Below are positions 1-7,986 of a stretch of DNA of 64,000 nucleotides, piece after piece (position 1 is the first letter of the stretch; every line of letters starts with the position of its first letter). The position numbers and the translations under genes are program-made. Origin of the DNA: Streptomyces aureoverticillatus (GTDB lineage Bacteria > Actinomycetota > Actinomycetes > Streptomycetales > Streptomycetaceae); NCBI RefSeq assembly GCF_014649395.1, contig NZ_BMSY01000004.1, positions 496,001 through 560,000 of the forward strand. The letters run 5' to 3'. The notes below the pieces were generated by a model that worked only from the letters and a program-made list of their open reading frames with translations, made no database searches and was not told the origin of the DNA.

Positions 1-894
1 GCAGGCCGCGAGGTGTCCCGTCCGCTGGGCGCGGACGGTGTTCGAAAGGCCGGGGGGTGTCGAGTCCAGAGCGGCCTCGGCCAGGCCCAGTGCCTCCCGC
101 CGCTGCCCCAGGAAACGGGCATGGGCGCTTATGCGGTGAAGAACCCATGCCCTGGCGTCAGGATCCGACGACTGCTCGGCCAGCTTGAGAGCCGCCCGGT
201 AGTAACTCTGCGCCGCGTGGTGGAGGTGCGTGTCGAAGGACATGGTCCCGCACAGCGCGGTGAGGCGGACTGTGATGCCGCACAGTTCCTCCCGAGCCGG
301 CCCTTCTGCTTTGGTTTTGAGCTGGTCGGCAATGGGAGAAGCCAAGTACTGGACGAGGGCGGTGCGTGCGTGCCCGCCTCCGTAGACCGCGTCAAGCGTG
401 GTGAAGCAGGTGAGCATCATCCGGGCGGTCTGGGCCTCGTGCCGCTGGCTCCACGGGTGGGCAACGTGTACGGCAGTGGCTCCCGCGTCCCGGATCGGCC
501 GCCCTTGGAAGGGAAGGGTGGTGTGCGGCGTCTTGGACAGGTCCTCGCCGTATCCCGGAATGACGTTCCAGGCACTCAGCTGAGTCAGCCGTTCGGCAAC
601 GTCCACATCCCCGGGTAGGCCGCACCGGAGGTCGCCCGGCGTGGCCAGGCCGGTGGCGTCGATGGTGACGGGCCGGCCCAACCGGCGGGCGAGGGCCTCG
701 GCGATGAGTTCGGGTACCGGCGGCCGCGGCCTGACTCCGCGTAGCCAGTGCGCGACACTGGTGCGGTCGTAGAAGAGCCGCAGTCCCCTCTCGTGGCCGA
801 CGGCGTTGACCGCACGCGCGAGTGCTTCTTGCGTCATCGTCGTCTGCTGGAGCAGAGCGCGCAGTTTGAGGTTGGCTTGTCGACTGCCGGACAC
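1..894 (-). CDS. XRE-type helix-turn-helix regulator with repeat-rich C-terminal half (3' end beyond window)
   Basis: The reverse strand reads open from a GTG at 894 to the first base, 298 residues, with no stop, so the C-terminus lies outside. Residues 1 to about 75 look like a divergent HTH domain (TMTQEALARAV, then a DRTSVAHWLRG segment typical of Streptomyces XRE regulators). Residues about 190-298 are helical and alanine-rich with TPR-like phrasing (YYRAALKLAEQ, RREALGLAEAAL). Such proteins are common near Streptomyces biosynthetic clusters and are usually DNA-binding regulators. It lies downstream of the SRPBCC gene on the same strand, so it may control the adjacent polyketide genes. 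That link is inference; the fold call is fairly secure. Confidence 0.7.
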   Translation of the reverse strand, partial: MSGSRQANLKLRALLQQTTMTQEALARAVNAVGHERGLRLFYDRTSVAHWLRGVRPRPPVPELIAEALARRLGRPVTIDATGLATPGDLRCGLPGDVDVAERLTQLSAWNVIPGYGEDLSKTPHTTLPFQGRPIRDAGATAVHVAHPWSQRHEAQTARMMLTCFTTLDAVYGGGHARTALVQYLASPIADQLKTKAEGPAREELCGITVRLTALCGTMSFDTHLHHAAQSYYRAALKLAEQSSDPDARAWVLHRISAHARFLGQRREALGLAEAALDSTPPGLSNTVRAQRTGHLAAC

Positions 895-1053
895 GAAACC
901 TCCTGAGCGAGTTCCACTGCCGAAGGAAAGAACGTGGCGGGGGCGTAAGCGATGCCTGGATGGCTTGTCTTCGAAGCTGTCGGCACCGGCCCGAGACGCA
1001 GATGTGCACCGTACTCTCCCCGTTGTGCGCGGGTCGGCCACGCACGCCGTAGT

Positions 1054-1095
1054 GGGCGATTCCGGCGGTCCGGTTGGGCGATTCCGACGGTCCGG
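1054..1095. repeat. Two direct copies of a 20-bp unit, 22-bp period
   Basis: GGGCGATTCCGRCGGTCCGG occurs at 1054-1073 and 1076-1095 with one difference. A third, weaker echo begins near 1097. The copies lie in the 217-bp gap upstream of the leftmost regulator, about 160-200 bp before its GTG. A period of two helical turns is what a tandem protein-binding site would show. Binding is not demonstrated. Confidence 0.5.
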
Positions 1096-1111
1096 GGGGC
1101 GGATCCGTCGG

Positions 1112-1693
1112 TTACCGGGACCGCTCCGGCCCGGACGTCGCCAGGCGCGCGACGGCGCGGAGCACAGCGTTGCGGATCATCCCGCTGGCCCAGCGCATCA
1201 TTCGCCAGTACGACCGGAATTTCTGTCGCGCTGCCTCGTCGGTGGCCCGGATCACCGTCGTGGTGGAGATCCGTGTGCCCAAGGCGTGCGGGGAGAGCTC
1301 GAATGTCACGACGGCCTTGGCAAACCCCGGCGTATCGAACCGCGTGAATTCCTCGCCGGTGACCACGGTCCGGTAATGCGGAACCAGTTGCCAGAACTTC
1401 CCGATCCGTCCGAGGGCCACCCGGTGGGGCCGCTCACTGACCAGCCGGGTGAAGCCAGCCGTGGCGAGCTGCTCCAGCAGTGGAGTGCCGGCGCCGTCGA
1501 CTGCGGACCGTCGGCCCTTCAGCCGCCCGGGCAAAGCGCGCACGGCGAACAGGATCCGGGCTGTCGGCACGTCCTTCACCGTCACACGGTGGAGCAGGTC
1601 CCAGGCCGTCTCCACCTCCGCGGCCACCAGGACGGAATGGGTCTCCTCCTCGTCCCACGGGCCACCCAGCCAAGGACATGCGTCCGTTGTCAC
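1112..1693 (-). CDS. SRPBCC-fold (polyketide cyclase/START-like) protein
   Basis: This 193-residue protein opens its core with VLVAAEVETAWDLLHRV, the usual first strand and helix of the SRPBCC fold. It continues with a strand-rich middle (FWQLVPHYRTVVTGEEFTRF) and ends in a long basic C-terminal helix. Members bind hydrophobic ligands in a cavity; some cyclise or aromatise polyketides, others are lipid-binding or unknown. The GTG start overlaps the UbiD stop in a GTGA, so the two are translated together. A role on the polyketide product, such as binding a hydrophobic acid for decarboxylation, is inferred from the coupling. Confidence 0.7.
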   Translation of the reverse strand: MTTDACPWLGGPWDEEETHSVLVAAEVETAWDLLHRVTVKDVPTARILFAVRALPGRLKGRRSAVDGAGTPLLEQLATAGFTRLVSERPHRVALGRIGKFWQLVPHYRTVVTGEEFTRFDTPGFAKAVVTFELSPHALGTRISTTTVIRATDEAARQKFRSYWRMMRWASGMIRNAVLRAVARLATSGPERSR

Positions 1694-3204
1694 AACTGTC
1701 TCCGGTTGACGGTCGGCGAGCGGTAGCCGTAGGCGTGCCAGTTCTCGAGGACTCGGTTCTGGATGTCCAGGGGCCAGCCATGGCGGAAGTCGGCGACGAC
1801 AGGGCGCGCGCCCGGCGGGTACCGGTCAGCGAGGAGGCAGTTGTGCACGACCTTGGTGGTGCTGCACGTGGTGCGCTCCTGGCTGTCCATGAATACGGGC
1901 AGGTACGAGGCCAGCCGGTCCGGATAGGGGAAGGCGCCGGTTCCCGGGTGGGCGCGGCTGGCGAAGGCGTAGACGAGCTGGCCCACGTCCGTGAGGTCGA
2001 CATCGTCTTCGATGACGAGGATTTTGGGGATGGCCATCCCAGGCTTGTTGCCGAAGACGAGGTCGGCGATCGTGTCGCACAACTCCCGCGCGGAAGTGCC
2101 GAGCCTTTGGTGCCAGTCGGGCTTCACCCCCACCGCCAGCCAGTGCCCGGCCGACTCGGGGACCATCCAGCAGAGGGTGACGGGCAACTCCGCGGCCTGG
2201 AGGAGGTGCAGGCACTCCGCCGCGTGGGGGATGCCCCAGGCCGTGTGGTTCTCCTCCACCGGCGGGCCGGCGGTGACGACAGGCAGAATCGGATCGTTCC
2301 GGTGCGTGACGGCGGTGACGTTCAGCACCGGTCGCGGTACGGCGTCACCGGTCAGGTAGCCCGGGTATTCGCACATCGGGCCCTCAAGCGCCGTTTCCGT
2401 GTGCGAGATGTGCCCCTCGATGACGATCTCGGCAGTGGCCGGCACTTCCAGCGGTACCGTCTCGCACGGGACGGTCTCCAACGGCTCGCCGAAGTACCCG
2501 CCGAGCAGGTCGAGTTCGCTGACCCCTGCGGCGACAGGCATGCCGCCGACGTAGGGAAGGCCGGGTTCGACGCCGAGCGCGACGGCGACGGGCATCGGCT
2601 CCCGCCGCCGCTCCCACTGCGCCTTGATCATCCCGATGTGCTGGACCGGTGGCAGCAGGCAGGCCAGCCGTCGACTGTCCACCAGCATCATGCGGTTGAT
2701 CGAGGCATTGGTCCACGTCCCGTCCGGGGTACGTACGACGTTCATGCCCCAGGTCTGCAGGTACCGCCCGCCATCGCCTTGGTGCAGGAGCGGGACAGGC
2801 AGCCGCAGCAGGTCGGCTTCCGAGCCGGTGAGCACGTTCTCCTTGCACGGCGCCGCCTCCCGCGTCACGATCCGCGGCGGGACGAGGTCGATGGACCGGT
2901 AGCGGGCCAGCGCCTCGACGATCTCCCGGCCGGACGCGGACGGGGGGAGGCCCAGTGCGGTGGCGATACGGCAGAACGTGAGGCCGGGCAGGTTGCTCAG
3001 TCCGCCCGGCGCGCCCAGCACGCGGTATCCCGTCGCCACACCTTTGATCGAGGTGAACAGCGGGGCCGGGGCGCGCAGGTCGTACGACCGCCGGATCACC
3101 GCTCCCATCTCCAGGTGCCAGTCGACCTCCGCCCCGATGGGTTGTAGGTCCCCGAGGCTCTCCAGGACCGCGATGAACTCGCGCAGCGAACGCAGATGCT
3201 TCAT
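1690..3204 (-). CDS. UbiD-family prenylated-FMN-dependent decarboxylase
   Basis: UbiD/Fdc enzymes decarboxylate aromatic or alpha,beta-unsaturated acids using prenylated FMN made by UbiX. From the ATG at 3204 the protein is 504 residues, the normal family length (UbiD 497, yeast and fungal Fdc1 about 500). The catalytic triad is visible as Arg171, Glu274 and Glu279 (EGPMCE), against R173, E277 and E282 of Aspergillus Fdc1. The metal/phosphate ligands Asn166, His189 and Glu230 are also present. A longer frame reaches 3339 but begins inside the inverted repeat, so 3204 is preferred. No UbiX gene is in the window. Its substrate is probably the product of the divergent polyketide genes. Confidence 0.9.
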   Translation of the reverse strand: MKHLRSLREFIAVLESLGDLQPIGAEVDWHLEMGAVIRRSYDLRAPAPLFTSIKGVATGYRVLGAPGGLSNLPGLTFCRIATALGLPPSASGREIVEALARYRSIDLVPPRIVTREAAPCKENVLTGSEADLLRLPVPLLHQGDGGRYLQTWGMNVVRTPDGTWTNASINRMMLVDSRRLACLLPPVQHIGMIKAQWERRREPMPVAVALGVEPGLPYVGGMPVAAGVSELDLLGGYFGEPLETVPCETVPLEVPATAEIVIEGHISHTETALEGPMCEYPGYLTGDAVPRPVLNVTAVTHRNDPILPVVTAGPPVEENHTAWGIPHAAECLHLLQAAELPVTLCWMVPESAGHWLAVGVKPDWHQRLGTSARELCDTIADLVFGNKPGMAIPKILVIEDDVDLTDVGQLVYAFASRAHPGTGAFPYPDRLASYLPVFMDSQERTTCSTTKVVHNCLLADRYPPGARPVVADFRHGWPLDIQNRVLENWHAYGYRSPTVNRRQL

Positions 3205-3318
3205 GAGACACCACCAGACCGGGGCAACCCGCGCTGGATCGGCGGCCGTTGCCGGGCCTACCGTAACGTGCCACCGCGAATTCTCGGTTTCATCGACGCG
3301 AAAGGTTTTGCGCATGTC

Positions 3319-3350
3319 GAACGTGTTGAATTTGCCCATTCAACACGTTC
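3319..3350. promoter_or_regulatory. Perfect 12-bp inverted repeat in the divergent promoter region
   Basis: GAACGTGTTGAA at 3319-3330 and its exact reverse complement at 3339-3350 flank an 8-bp spacer. The site is the only strong symmetry in the 265-bp gap between the divergent UbiD and ketoreductase genes, 115-120 bp from either start. It is AT-richer than its surroundings. A dimeric repressor or activator controlling both arms is the natural reading, though a transcript hairpin is also possible. Confidence 0.6.
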
Positions 3351-3469
3351 AACAACGCTCGTTCTTTGCCATCCGAACCCCCACATGCGTACATGAAGAG
3401 GCGCCACGGACACGGAGGCGGCGGGCGTCAGCATGCCCGTATGTGCCGTCGGCAGAAGGGAGGCACGTC

Positions 3470-4207
3470 ATGGGTAACCCCTGTGCACTGGTAACCGGCG
3501 GGTCCCGCGGCATCGGGCGGAGCATCGTGAAGCAACTGGCCCGTTCAGGTTTCGATGTGGCCTTCTGCTGCCGGTCGACGGAGAGCGAGGCCGAGCACCT
3601 CGCAGCGCAGGTCGAAGAGGGCGGTACCCGCTGCCATGCCAGGTGCGTGGATGTCACCGACAGCCGAGCGGTCGATGCGTTCGTCACCGAGGTGGAAGCG
3701 ACCTTGGGGCCCGTGCAGGCACTGGTCAACTGCGCCGGCGTGGTGCGGGACAGCTCGCTGGCTCTCATGCGGGAAGAGCAATGGCACACCGTCATCAATA
3801 CCAACCTCGGTGGCACCTATAATTTCTGCCGCACTCTGGCGTTACCACTGCTCAAGCGACGACAGGGCACGATTGTCAACATTTCTTCGGTCAGCGGAAT
3901 CCACGGGAATGTCGGCCAGTGCAACTATTCGGCGTCGAAGGCCGGAATCATCGGCCTGTCCAAGGCCATGGCCAAGGAAATGGCACCGTATGGGGTGCGG
4001 GTCAACGTCGTGGCGCCGGGCTTCATCGAGACCGACATGACAGCCGGCTTGCCGGAGCGAGGCCGCGCATCAGCGCTGGAAAGGATTCCGCTCGGCGTCT
4101 ACGGACGTCCCGAGGACGTCGCCCATGCCGTGGACTTCCTGGTCTCCGACCGGGCTTCCTACATCACCGGGCAGGTCATCCGGGTGGACGGGGGCATCGT
4201 CGTATGA
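3470..4207 (+). CDS. 3-ketoacyl-ACP reductase (FabG-like SDR) of the type II PKS
   Basis: The product is a 245-residue short-chain dehydrogenase. The NADPH-binding TGGSRGIG is at residues 9-16, NCAG at 87-90, and the catalytic Ser140, Tyr153 and Lys157 match Ser138, Tyr151 and Lys155 of E. coli FabG. It ends with VDGG, as FabG does. It would reduce each beta-keto group on the ACP to a hydroxyl. AAGGGAGG sits 8 nt before the ATG. As first gene of the rightward run with ACP next, it is assigned to the polyketide set rather than primary fatty acid synthesis. Confidence 0.92.
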   Translation: MGNPCALVTGGSRGIGRSIVKQLARSGFDVAFCCRSTESEAEHLAAQVEEGGTRCHARCVDVTDSRAVDAFVTEVEATLGPVQALVNCAGVVRDSSLALMREEQWHTVINTNLGGTYNFCRTLALPLLKRRQGTIVNISSVSGIHGNVGQCNYSASKAGIIGLSKAMAKEMAPYGVRVNVVAPGFIETDMTAGLPERGRASALERIPLGVYGRPEDVAHAVDFLVSDRASYITGQVIRVDGGIVV

Positions 4208-4274
4208 CGTCCGCCGTCTTTCAGCTCCGCAGGGCTTTCGCCTGTCCGCAGTCCGGCAACTCCGAGGAGAAGCT

Positions 4275-4532
4275 ATGACCACCGCCGCCACACAGCACTT
4301 CGAGGAGCTGCGGGAGATGGCCGCCGAAGTGCTGGAGGTCGACCCCGTGGAACTCACCCCGACCAGTCGGTTCGTCGAGGACCACGAATCCGACTCGCTC
4401 CAGGCGATCGAACTGCTGGCCCGCATCGAACAGCGCTACAAGGTCGAGATCCCGCAGGAGGAGCTGGCGAACATGAGCCACCTGCGGGCCGTGTACGACA
4501 TCGTCAAGAAGCACGCCGGATGGCAGGAGTGA
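4275..4532 (+). CDS. Acyl carrier protein
   Basis: This is an 85-residue acidic helical protein. The phosphopantetheine attachment motif D40-S41-L42 is in the context ESDSLQAIELL. A GAGGAG ribosome site precedes the ATG. It is the only free carrier protein in the locus, so both ketosynthase pairs presumably use it. The gene begins 67 bp after the ketoreductase and ends one base before the first ketosynthase. No phosphopantetheinyl transferase is encoded in the window. Confidence 0.93.
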   Translation: MTTAATQHFEELREMAAEVLEVDPVELTPTSRFVEDHESDSLQAIELLARIEQRYKVEIPQEELANMSHLRAVYDIVKKHAGWQE

Positions 4533-4533
4533 C

Positions 4534-5742
4534 ATGCCCCGCCGCGTGGTCATCACCGGGGTGGGACCGGTGTCCCCCATCGGCACCGGTGTCCGCGCCT
4601 TCACCGACGCGCTCCGTCAGGGTCGCTGCGGTATCTCGGAGTTGACCGGCCCCGAGTTCGCCGACTTTCCGACCCGCTATGCCGGAGCCGTCACGGATTT
4701 CGATCCGTCCTCAACGGTGGAGAGGCTCGCTCCGGACCAGTGGGGGCGTACTTCGCTGCTCGGGTCGGCCGCCGCGCGGCTCGCGGTGCGCGACGCGGGC
4801 CTGGACCCGGCCCGGATTCCGCGCCACCGCGCGGGGGTGAGCATGGGGACGACCGGGGGCGAGAGCCGGCTCGTCGACCAGGGAACGGCTCAGTGGATCG
4901 GCAAGGGACTGGACCACCTCGACCCTGGTCTGGCCCACCAGCTGCCCGCCTCCCGGATGGCTGAGGCCGTCGCCCGCGAACTCGGCTGGACCGGTGAGGC
5001 GATGACCATCGCGAGCGCCTGCGCCGCGGGCAACTACGCGGTGGGCTACGCCTACGACGTCATCGCCCACGGGGATGCCGACTACATGATCGCGGGCGGT
5101 GCGGACTCCCTCAACCGATGGGGTTACGCCGGGTTCTACCGGCTGGGCGCGATGGCCGCGCGGGCCTGCGCGCCCTTCGACCGCGGCCGGGACGGGATGC
5201 TCGTCGCCGAGGGCGGCGCCGCGATGCTCCTCGAACCGCTGGAATCCGCCCGCACCCGGCGAGCGCACATCTACGCCGAGGTGCTCGGCTACGGCCTCAG
5301 CTGCGACGCCGACCACATGGTCGCGCCGAACTCCACCGGCATGGCGACGAGCATGCGCCGCGCCCACCGCCAGGCCGGGGTGGAAGCCGGAGAGATCGAC
5401 TACATCTGCGCCCACGGCACCGGGACCCCGTCCAACGACGCGGCCGAATGGCGCGCCATCCTCGACGTCTTCGGGAACAGCCCGCCGCCCACCAGCTCCG
5501 TCAAATCGATGCTCGGCCACACCATGGGCGCCGCCAGTGCCTTCGGGGTGCTCGCCTGCGCCGTCGGACTGGCCGAGGGGTTCATGCCGCCCACCGCACA
5601 CCACCAGCAGACCGATCCCGGCCTTCCCCACCTCGATCCGGTGCCGGGCCGGGGCCGTCCCGCCCGGCTGAACCGGGTACAGAACAACGGCTTCGCCTTT
5701 GGCGGCAACAACGCCATCACCGTGCTGGGGAGGGTGGAGTGA
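4534..5742 (+). CDS. Beta-ketoacyl-ACP synthase, KS-alpha of pair 1
   Basis: This 402-residue thiolase-fold enzyme catalyses decarboxylative condensation of malonyl-ACP with the growing chain. The full Cys-His-His triad is present: Cys163 (SACAAGN), His294 (HGTGTPSND) and His329 (SMLGHTMGAA), with Lys324 just before the last. The C-terminus carries the usual NNGFAFGGNN loop. Its start follows the ACP stop by one base, and its own stop overlaps the next GTG. Catalytic residues and length both say functional. The sequence is FabF-like rather than typical of aromatic-polyketide KS-alpha, which fits polyene-type type II synthases. Confidence 0.93.
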   Translation: MPRRVVITGVGPVSPIGTGVRAFTDALRQGRCGISELTGPEFADFPTRYAGAVTDFDPSSTVERLAPDQWGRTSLLGSAAARLAVRDAGLDPARIPRHRAGVSMGTTGGESRLVDQGTAQWIGKGLDHLDPGLAHQLPASRMAEAVARELGWTGEAMTIASACAAGNYAVGYAYDVIAHGDADYMIAGGADSLNRWGYAGFYRLGAMAARACAPFDRGRDGMLVAEGGAAMLLEPLESARTRRAHIYAEVLGYGLSCDADHMVAPNSTGMATSMRRAHRQAGVEAGEIDYICAHGTGTPSNDAAEWRAILDVFGNSPPPTSSVKSMLGHTMGAASAFGVLACAVGLAEGFMPPTAHHQQTDPGLPHLDPVPGRGRPARLNRVQNNGFAFGGNNAITVLGRVE

Positions 5743-6872
5743 GTGCCGTGACAGCGCCACCGATCATCACCGGCTGGGGCATCGTCTCCGCACTGGGCAC
5801 CGGGGCGGCCGAGTTCACCGAGGCCGTCCTCAGGGGCGCCGACGGCGCGGTCGACGCTTCCGGAATGTTCAACGAGCCGCTCCCCCGCAACACCGCCTGC
5901 GTCCTGCCCGACTTCGACATCAGGGAGCGCCTCGGCCGCAAGGGGACCTCCACCTACGACCGCCTGACCGGACTGACCGTCCACGCCTGTGGCCTGGCCC
6001 TCGAGGACGCGGGACTCCCCGCTCGCGCTCCGGACACCGAGGAGGTGGGCCTCGTTCTCGGCACGAATCTCGGGAGCGCCCGCTCCACCTGGGAGTTCGA
6101 CCGGAAGACCTATCTCCAGGACCGCCCCTACCTGGTGAATCCGGCACTCTTTCCCAATGCGGCTTTCAACGCCGCTGCCGGGCAGACAGCCATCCGCTAC
6201 GGATTGCGCGGGATCAACACCACCCTCGCCGCGGGTCCGCCGGCCGCTTTGGCGGCACTGCGCTACGCCCGCAACGCACTGCGCGGGGGACACGCCACCG
6301 CGATGATCGCCGGAGCGGCCGAGGAGTACTCGCCACAGAACGCCTGGCTCGCCCGGCACTGGCATGGCGATCGGCAGGCCCGGTTGTTGGGCGAGGCCGC
6401 GACTCTGTTCGCCCTGGAACCCGCCCCGGTCGGGGCGGCACGCCGGGGACGCGCGGAGCTGCTCGCCGTCGAACTGGTCACCGGCGAGGCCGACTCGGAA
6501 GCGGTGTCCGCCACCGTGGAGGACTGTGTCAGGCGCGCCCTGGACCTGGCACAAGTGGCTCCGGAGGACGTCGACTTGGTCGTCACCTGCGGCGGCCCGG
6601 CCAACTGCTCCCGTACCCGGGCCGAGGAACAGGCGCTGGGCCGCCTGCTCCCGCAGACCGACTGCCGTCGCCACCGCGTCGCGGACACAGCCGGAGACTG
6701 CCTGGCGGCAGCTGCCGGAGTCCAGCTGGCGACCGTGCTCGCGTGGTTCTGCTCCCCGCAGCTCCGTCCGCGCCGGGCGGTCGCGCTGGTCACCTCCCTC
6801 GGCTGGGACGGAGCGGCCGGAGCAGCCGTGTTCAGGAGGTGCCCCGATGACCGCAGTGATCACCGGCTGTGA
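5739..6872 (+). CDS. Ketosynthase-like chain-length factor, KS-beta of pair 1
   Basis: A 377-residue ketosynthase fold with the active site lost: the nucleophile loop reads TTLAAGPPAA with no Cys, and the HGTGT motif is replaced by TCGGPANCS. Loss of catalysis with the fold kept is the signature of a chain-length factor, which pairs with KS-alpha and fixes chain length. The GTG at 5739 forms a GTGA with the upstream stop, implying coupled, equimolar translation; an alternative GTG is at 5748. The gene overlaps the next ketosynthase by 26 bp. Confidence 0.87.
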   Translation: MSAVTAPPIITGWGIVSALGTGAAEFTEAVLRGADGAVDASGMFNEPLPRNTACVLPDFDIRERLGRKGTSTYDRLTGLTVHACGLALEDAGLPARAPDTEEVGLVLGTNLGSARSTWEFDRKTYLQDRPYLVNPALFPNAAFNAAAGQTAIRYGLRGINTTLAAGPPAALAALRYARNALRGGHATAMIAGAAEEYSPQNAWLARHWHGDRQARLLGEAATLFALEPAPVGAARRGRAELLAVELVTGEADSEAVSATVEDCVRRALDLAQVAPEDVDLVVTCGGPANCSRTRAEEQALGRLLPQTDCRRHRVADTAGDCLAAAAGVQLATVLAWFCSPQLRPRRAVALVTSLGWDGAAGAAVFRRCPDDRSDHRL

Positions 6873-7986
6873 ACTGCTCACCTGTTTCGGCAACAGGCAA
6901 CAGACCTTTGCGGCCCTGCTTGCGGGGCGGTGCGGCGCGGCCCCGCTCCGCCATCTGGACGGCACCCGGCTCGGCGTCACGCACGGCTACCAGATCGCGG
7001 ACGGGAACGAGGAACTCCCCCTGCGCCCCAGTCGCTGGCTGGCCCGTTGCGTGACCGACGTGGTCCGTGCCGCACGGCTCGACGTGTCCGGCCGACGGAT
7101 CAGCGCCTTGGTGGGCACCGGCCTGCGGGAGATTCGTGGGCTGGAGCGGTGGGGGCCGGGTGACCTGCCGCCGGATCCGGCCGGCCTGCATTTCGCCGAG
7201 GCCGTCCGGTCGGCCCTGCCCGGGGTGGCCGAGGTCGTCACCCTCGCCAACGCGTGCGCAGCCTCGGGTCATGCGCTGGCCCTGGCCTGTGACCTGCTGG
7301 CCATCGGTGAGGCGGACGCGGTCCTCGTCGCCGGCTGCGACGGCCTCGCCGCGAGCATGCTCGCCTTGATGGGTCGCACGGCTGCGGCCCCCGCCGAACG
7401 CGTCAGTCCCTTCGACCGGGACCGCAAAGGCGTCCTGTTGGGTGAGGGTGCGGTCGCTCTGGTGCTGGAACCCGAGGAGGCGGTGGTCGCCGAGGGCCGC
7501 ACGGCGTTGGGCCGCGTACTCGGTGTCGGCCTGTCCTGCGATGCCCACCACATGACCGCTCCCGACCCCGTGGGCATCACCCGTGCCGTACGGGACGCCC
7601 ACCGCCGGGCGGGCATCACCCCGGGAGACGTGGAACTGGTCATCGCCCACGGCACCGGGACGGCGCTCAACGACCCCAACGAAGCCACCGTCCTGCGGGA
7701 GGTCTTCACCCCGCACGCCTCACCGGGTCCCCTGGTGACAGCGATCAAGGGCGCCATCGGTCACACCTCGGGCAGCGCGGTGCTGCACAGTGTCGCCGTC
7801 GCGCTGGACATCTTCCGCACCGGGCGCGTCCCGCCCATCACGGGACTGCACCGGCCCATCGACGAACTGCGGGGGCTGCGGCCGGTGGTCGGGGGCACCG
7901 TCACCGCCGCGATGCGCCGGGCACAGGTCCACGGGTTCGGCTTCGGCGGGGTCAACTCCGTCGGCGTACTGGAGGCGACCTCATGA
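6847..7986 (+). CDS. Beta-ketoacyl-ACP synthase, KS-alpha of pair 2
   Basis: A second complete ketosynthase, 379 residues, with Cys137 (NACAASG), His268 (HGTGTALND) and His306 (GAIGHTSGSA), and a GFGFGGVN C-terminal loop. It is shorter and clearly diverged from the first ketosynthase, so it is not a recent duplicate. The overlap with the upstream gene and the ATGA junction with the downstream one place it firmly in the same transcript. It may perform a different elongation phase or accept a different primer; the sequence cannot say which. Confidence 0.92.
   Translation: MTAVITGCELLTCFGNRQQTFAALLAGRCGAAPLRHLDGTRLGVTHGYQIADGNEELPLRPSRWLARCVTDVVRAARLDVSGRRISALVGTGLREIRGLERWGPGDLPPDPAGLHFAEAVRSALPGVAEVVTLANACAASGHALALACDLLAIGEADAVLVAGCDGLAASMLALMGRTAAAPAERVSPFDRDRKGVLLGEGAVALVLEPEEAVVAEGRTALGRVLGVGLSCDAHHMTAPDPVGITRAVRDAHRRAGITPGDVELVIAHGTGTALNDPNEATVLREVFTPHASPGPLVTAIKGAIGHTSGSAVLHSVAVALDIFRTGRVPPITGLHRPIDELRGLRPVVGGTVTAAMRRAQVHGFGFGGVNSVGVLEATS

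Noticed and set aside
1690..3339. Longer UbiD start at 3339
   Set aside because: It adds 45 residues unlike the family and begins inside the inverted repeat, while the ATG at 3204 gives normal UbiD length.
5400..6980. 526-residue reverse-strand open frame across the KS genes
   Set aside because: The forward KS and KS-beta genes have diagnostic motifs and linked starts; the reverse frame is a shadow.
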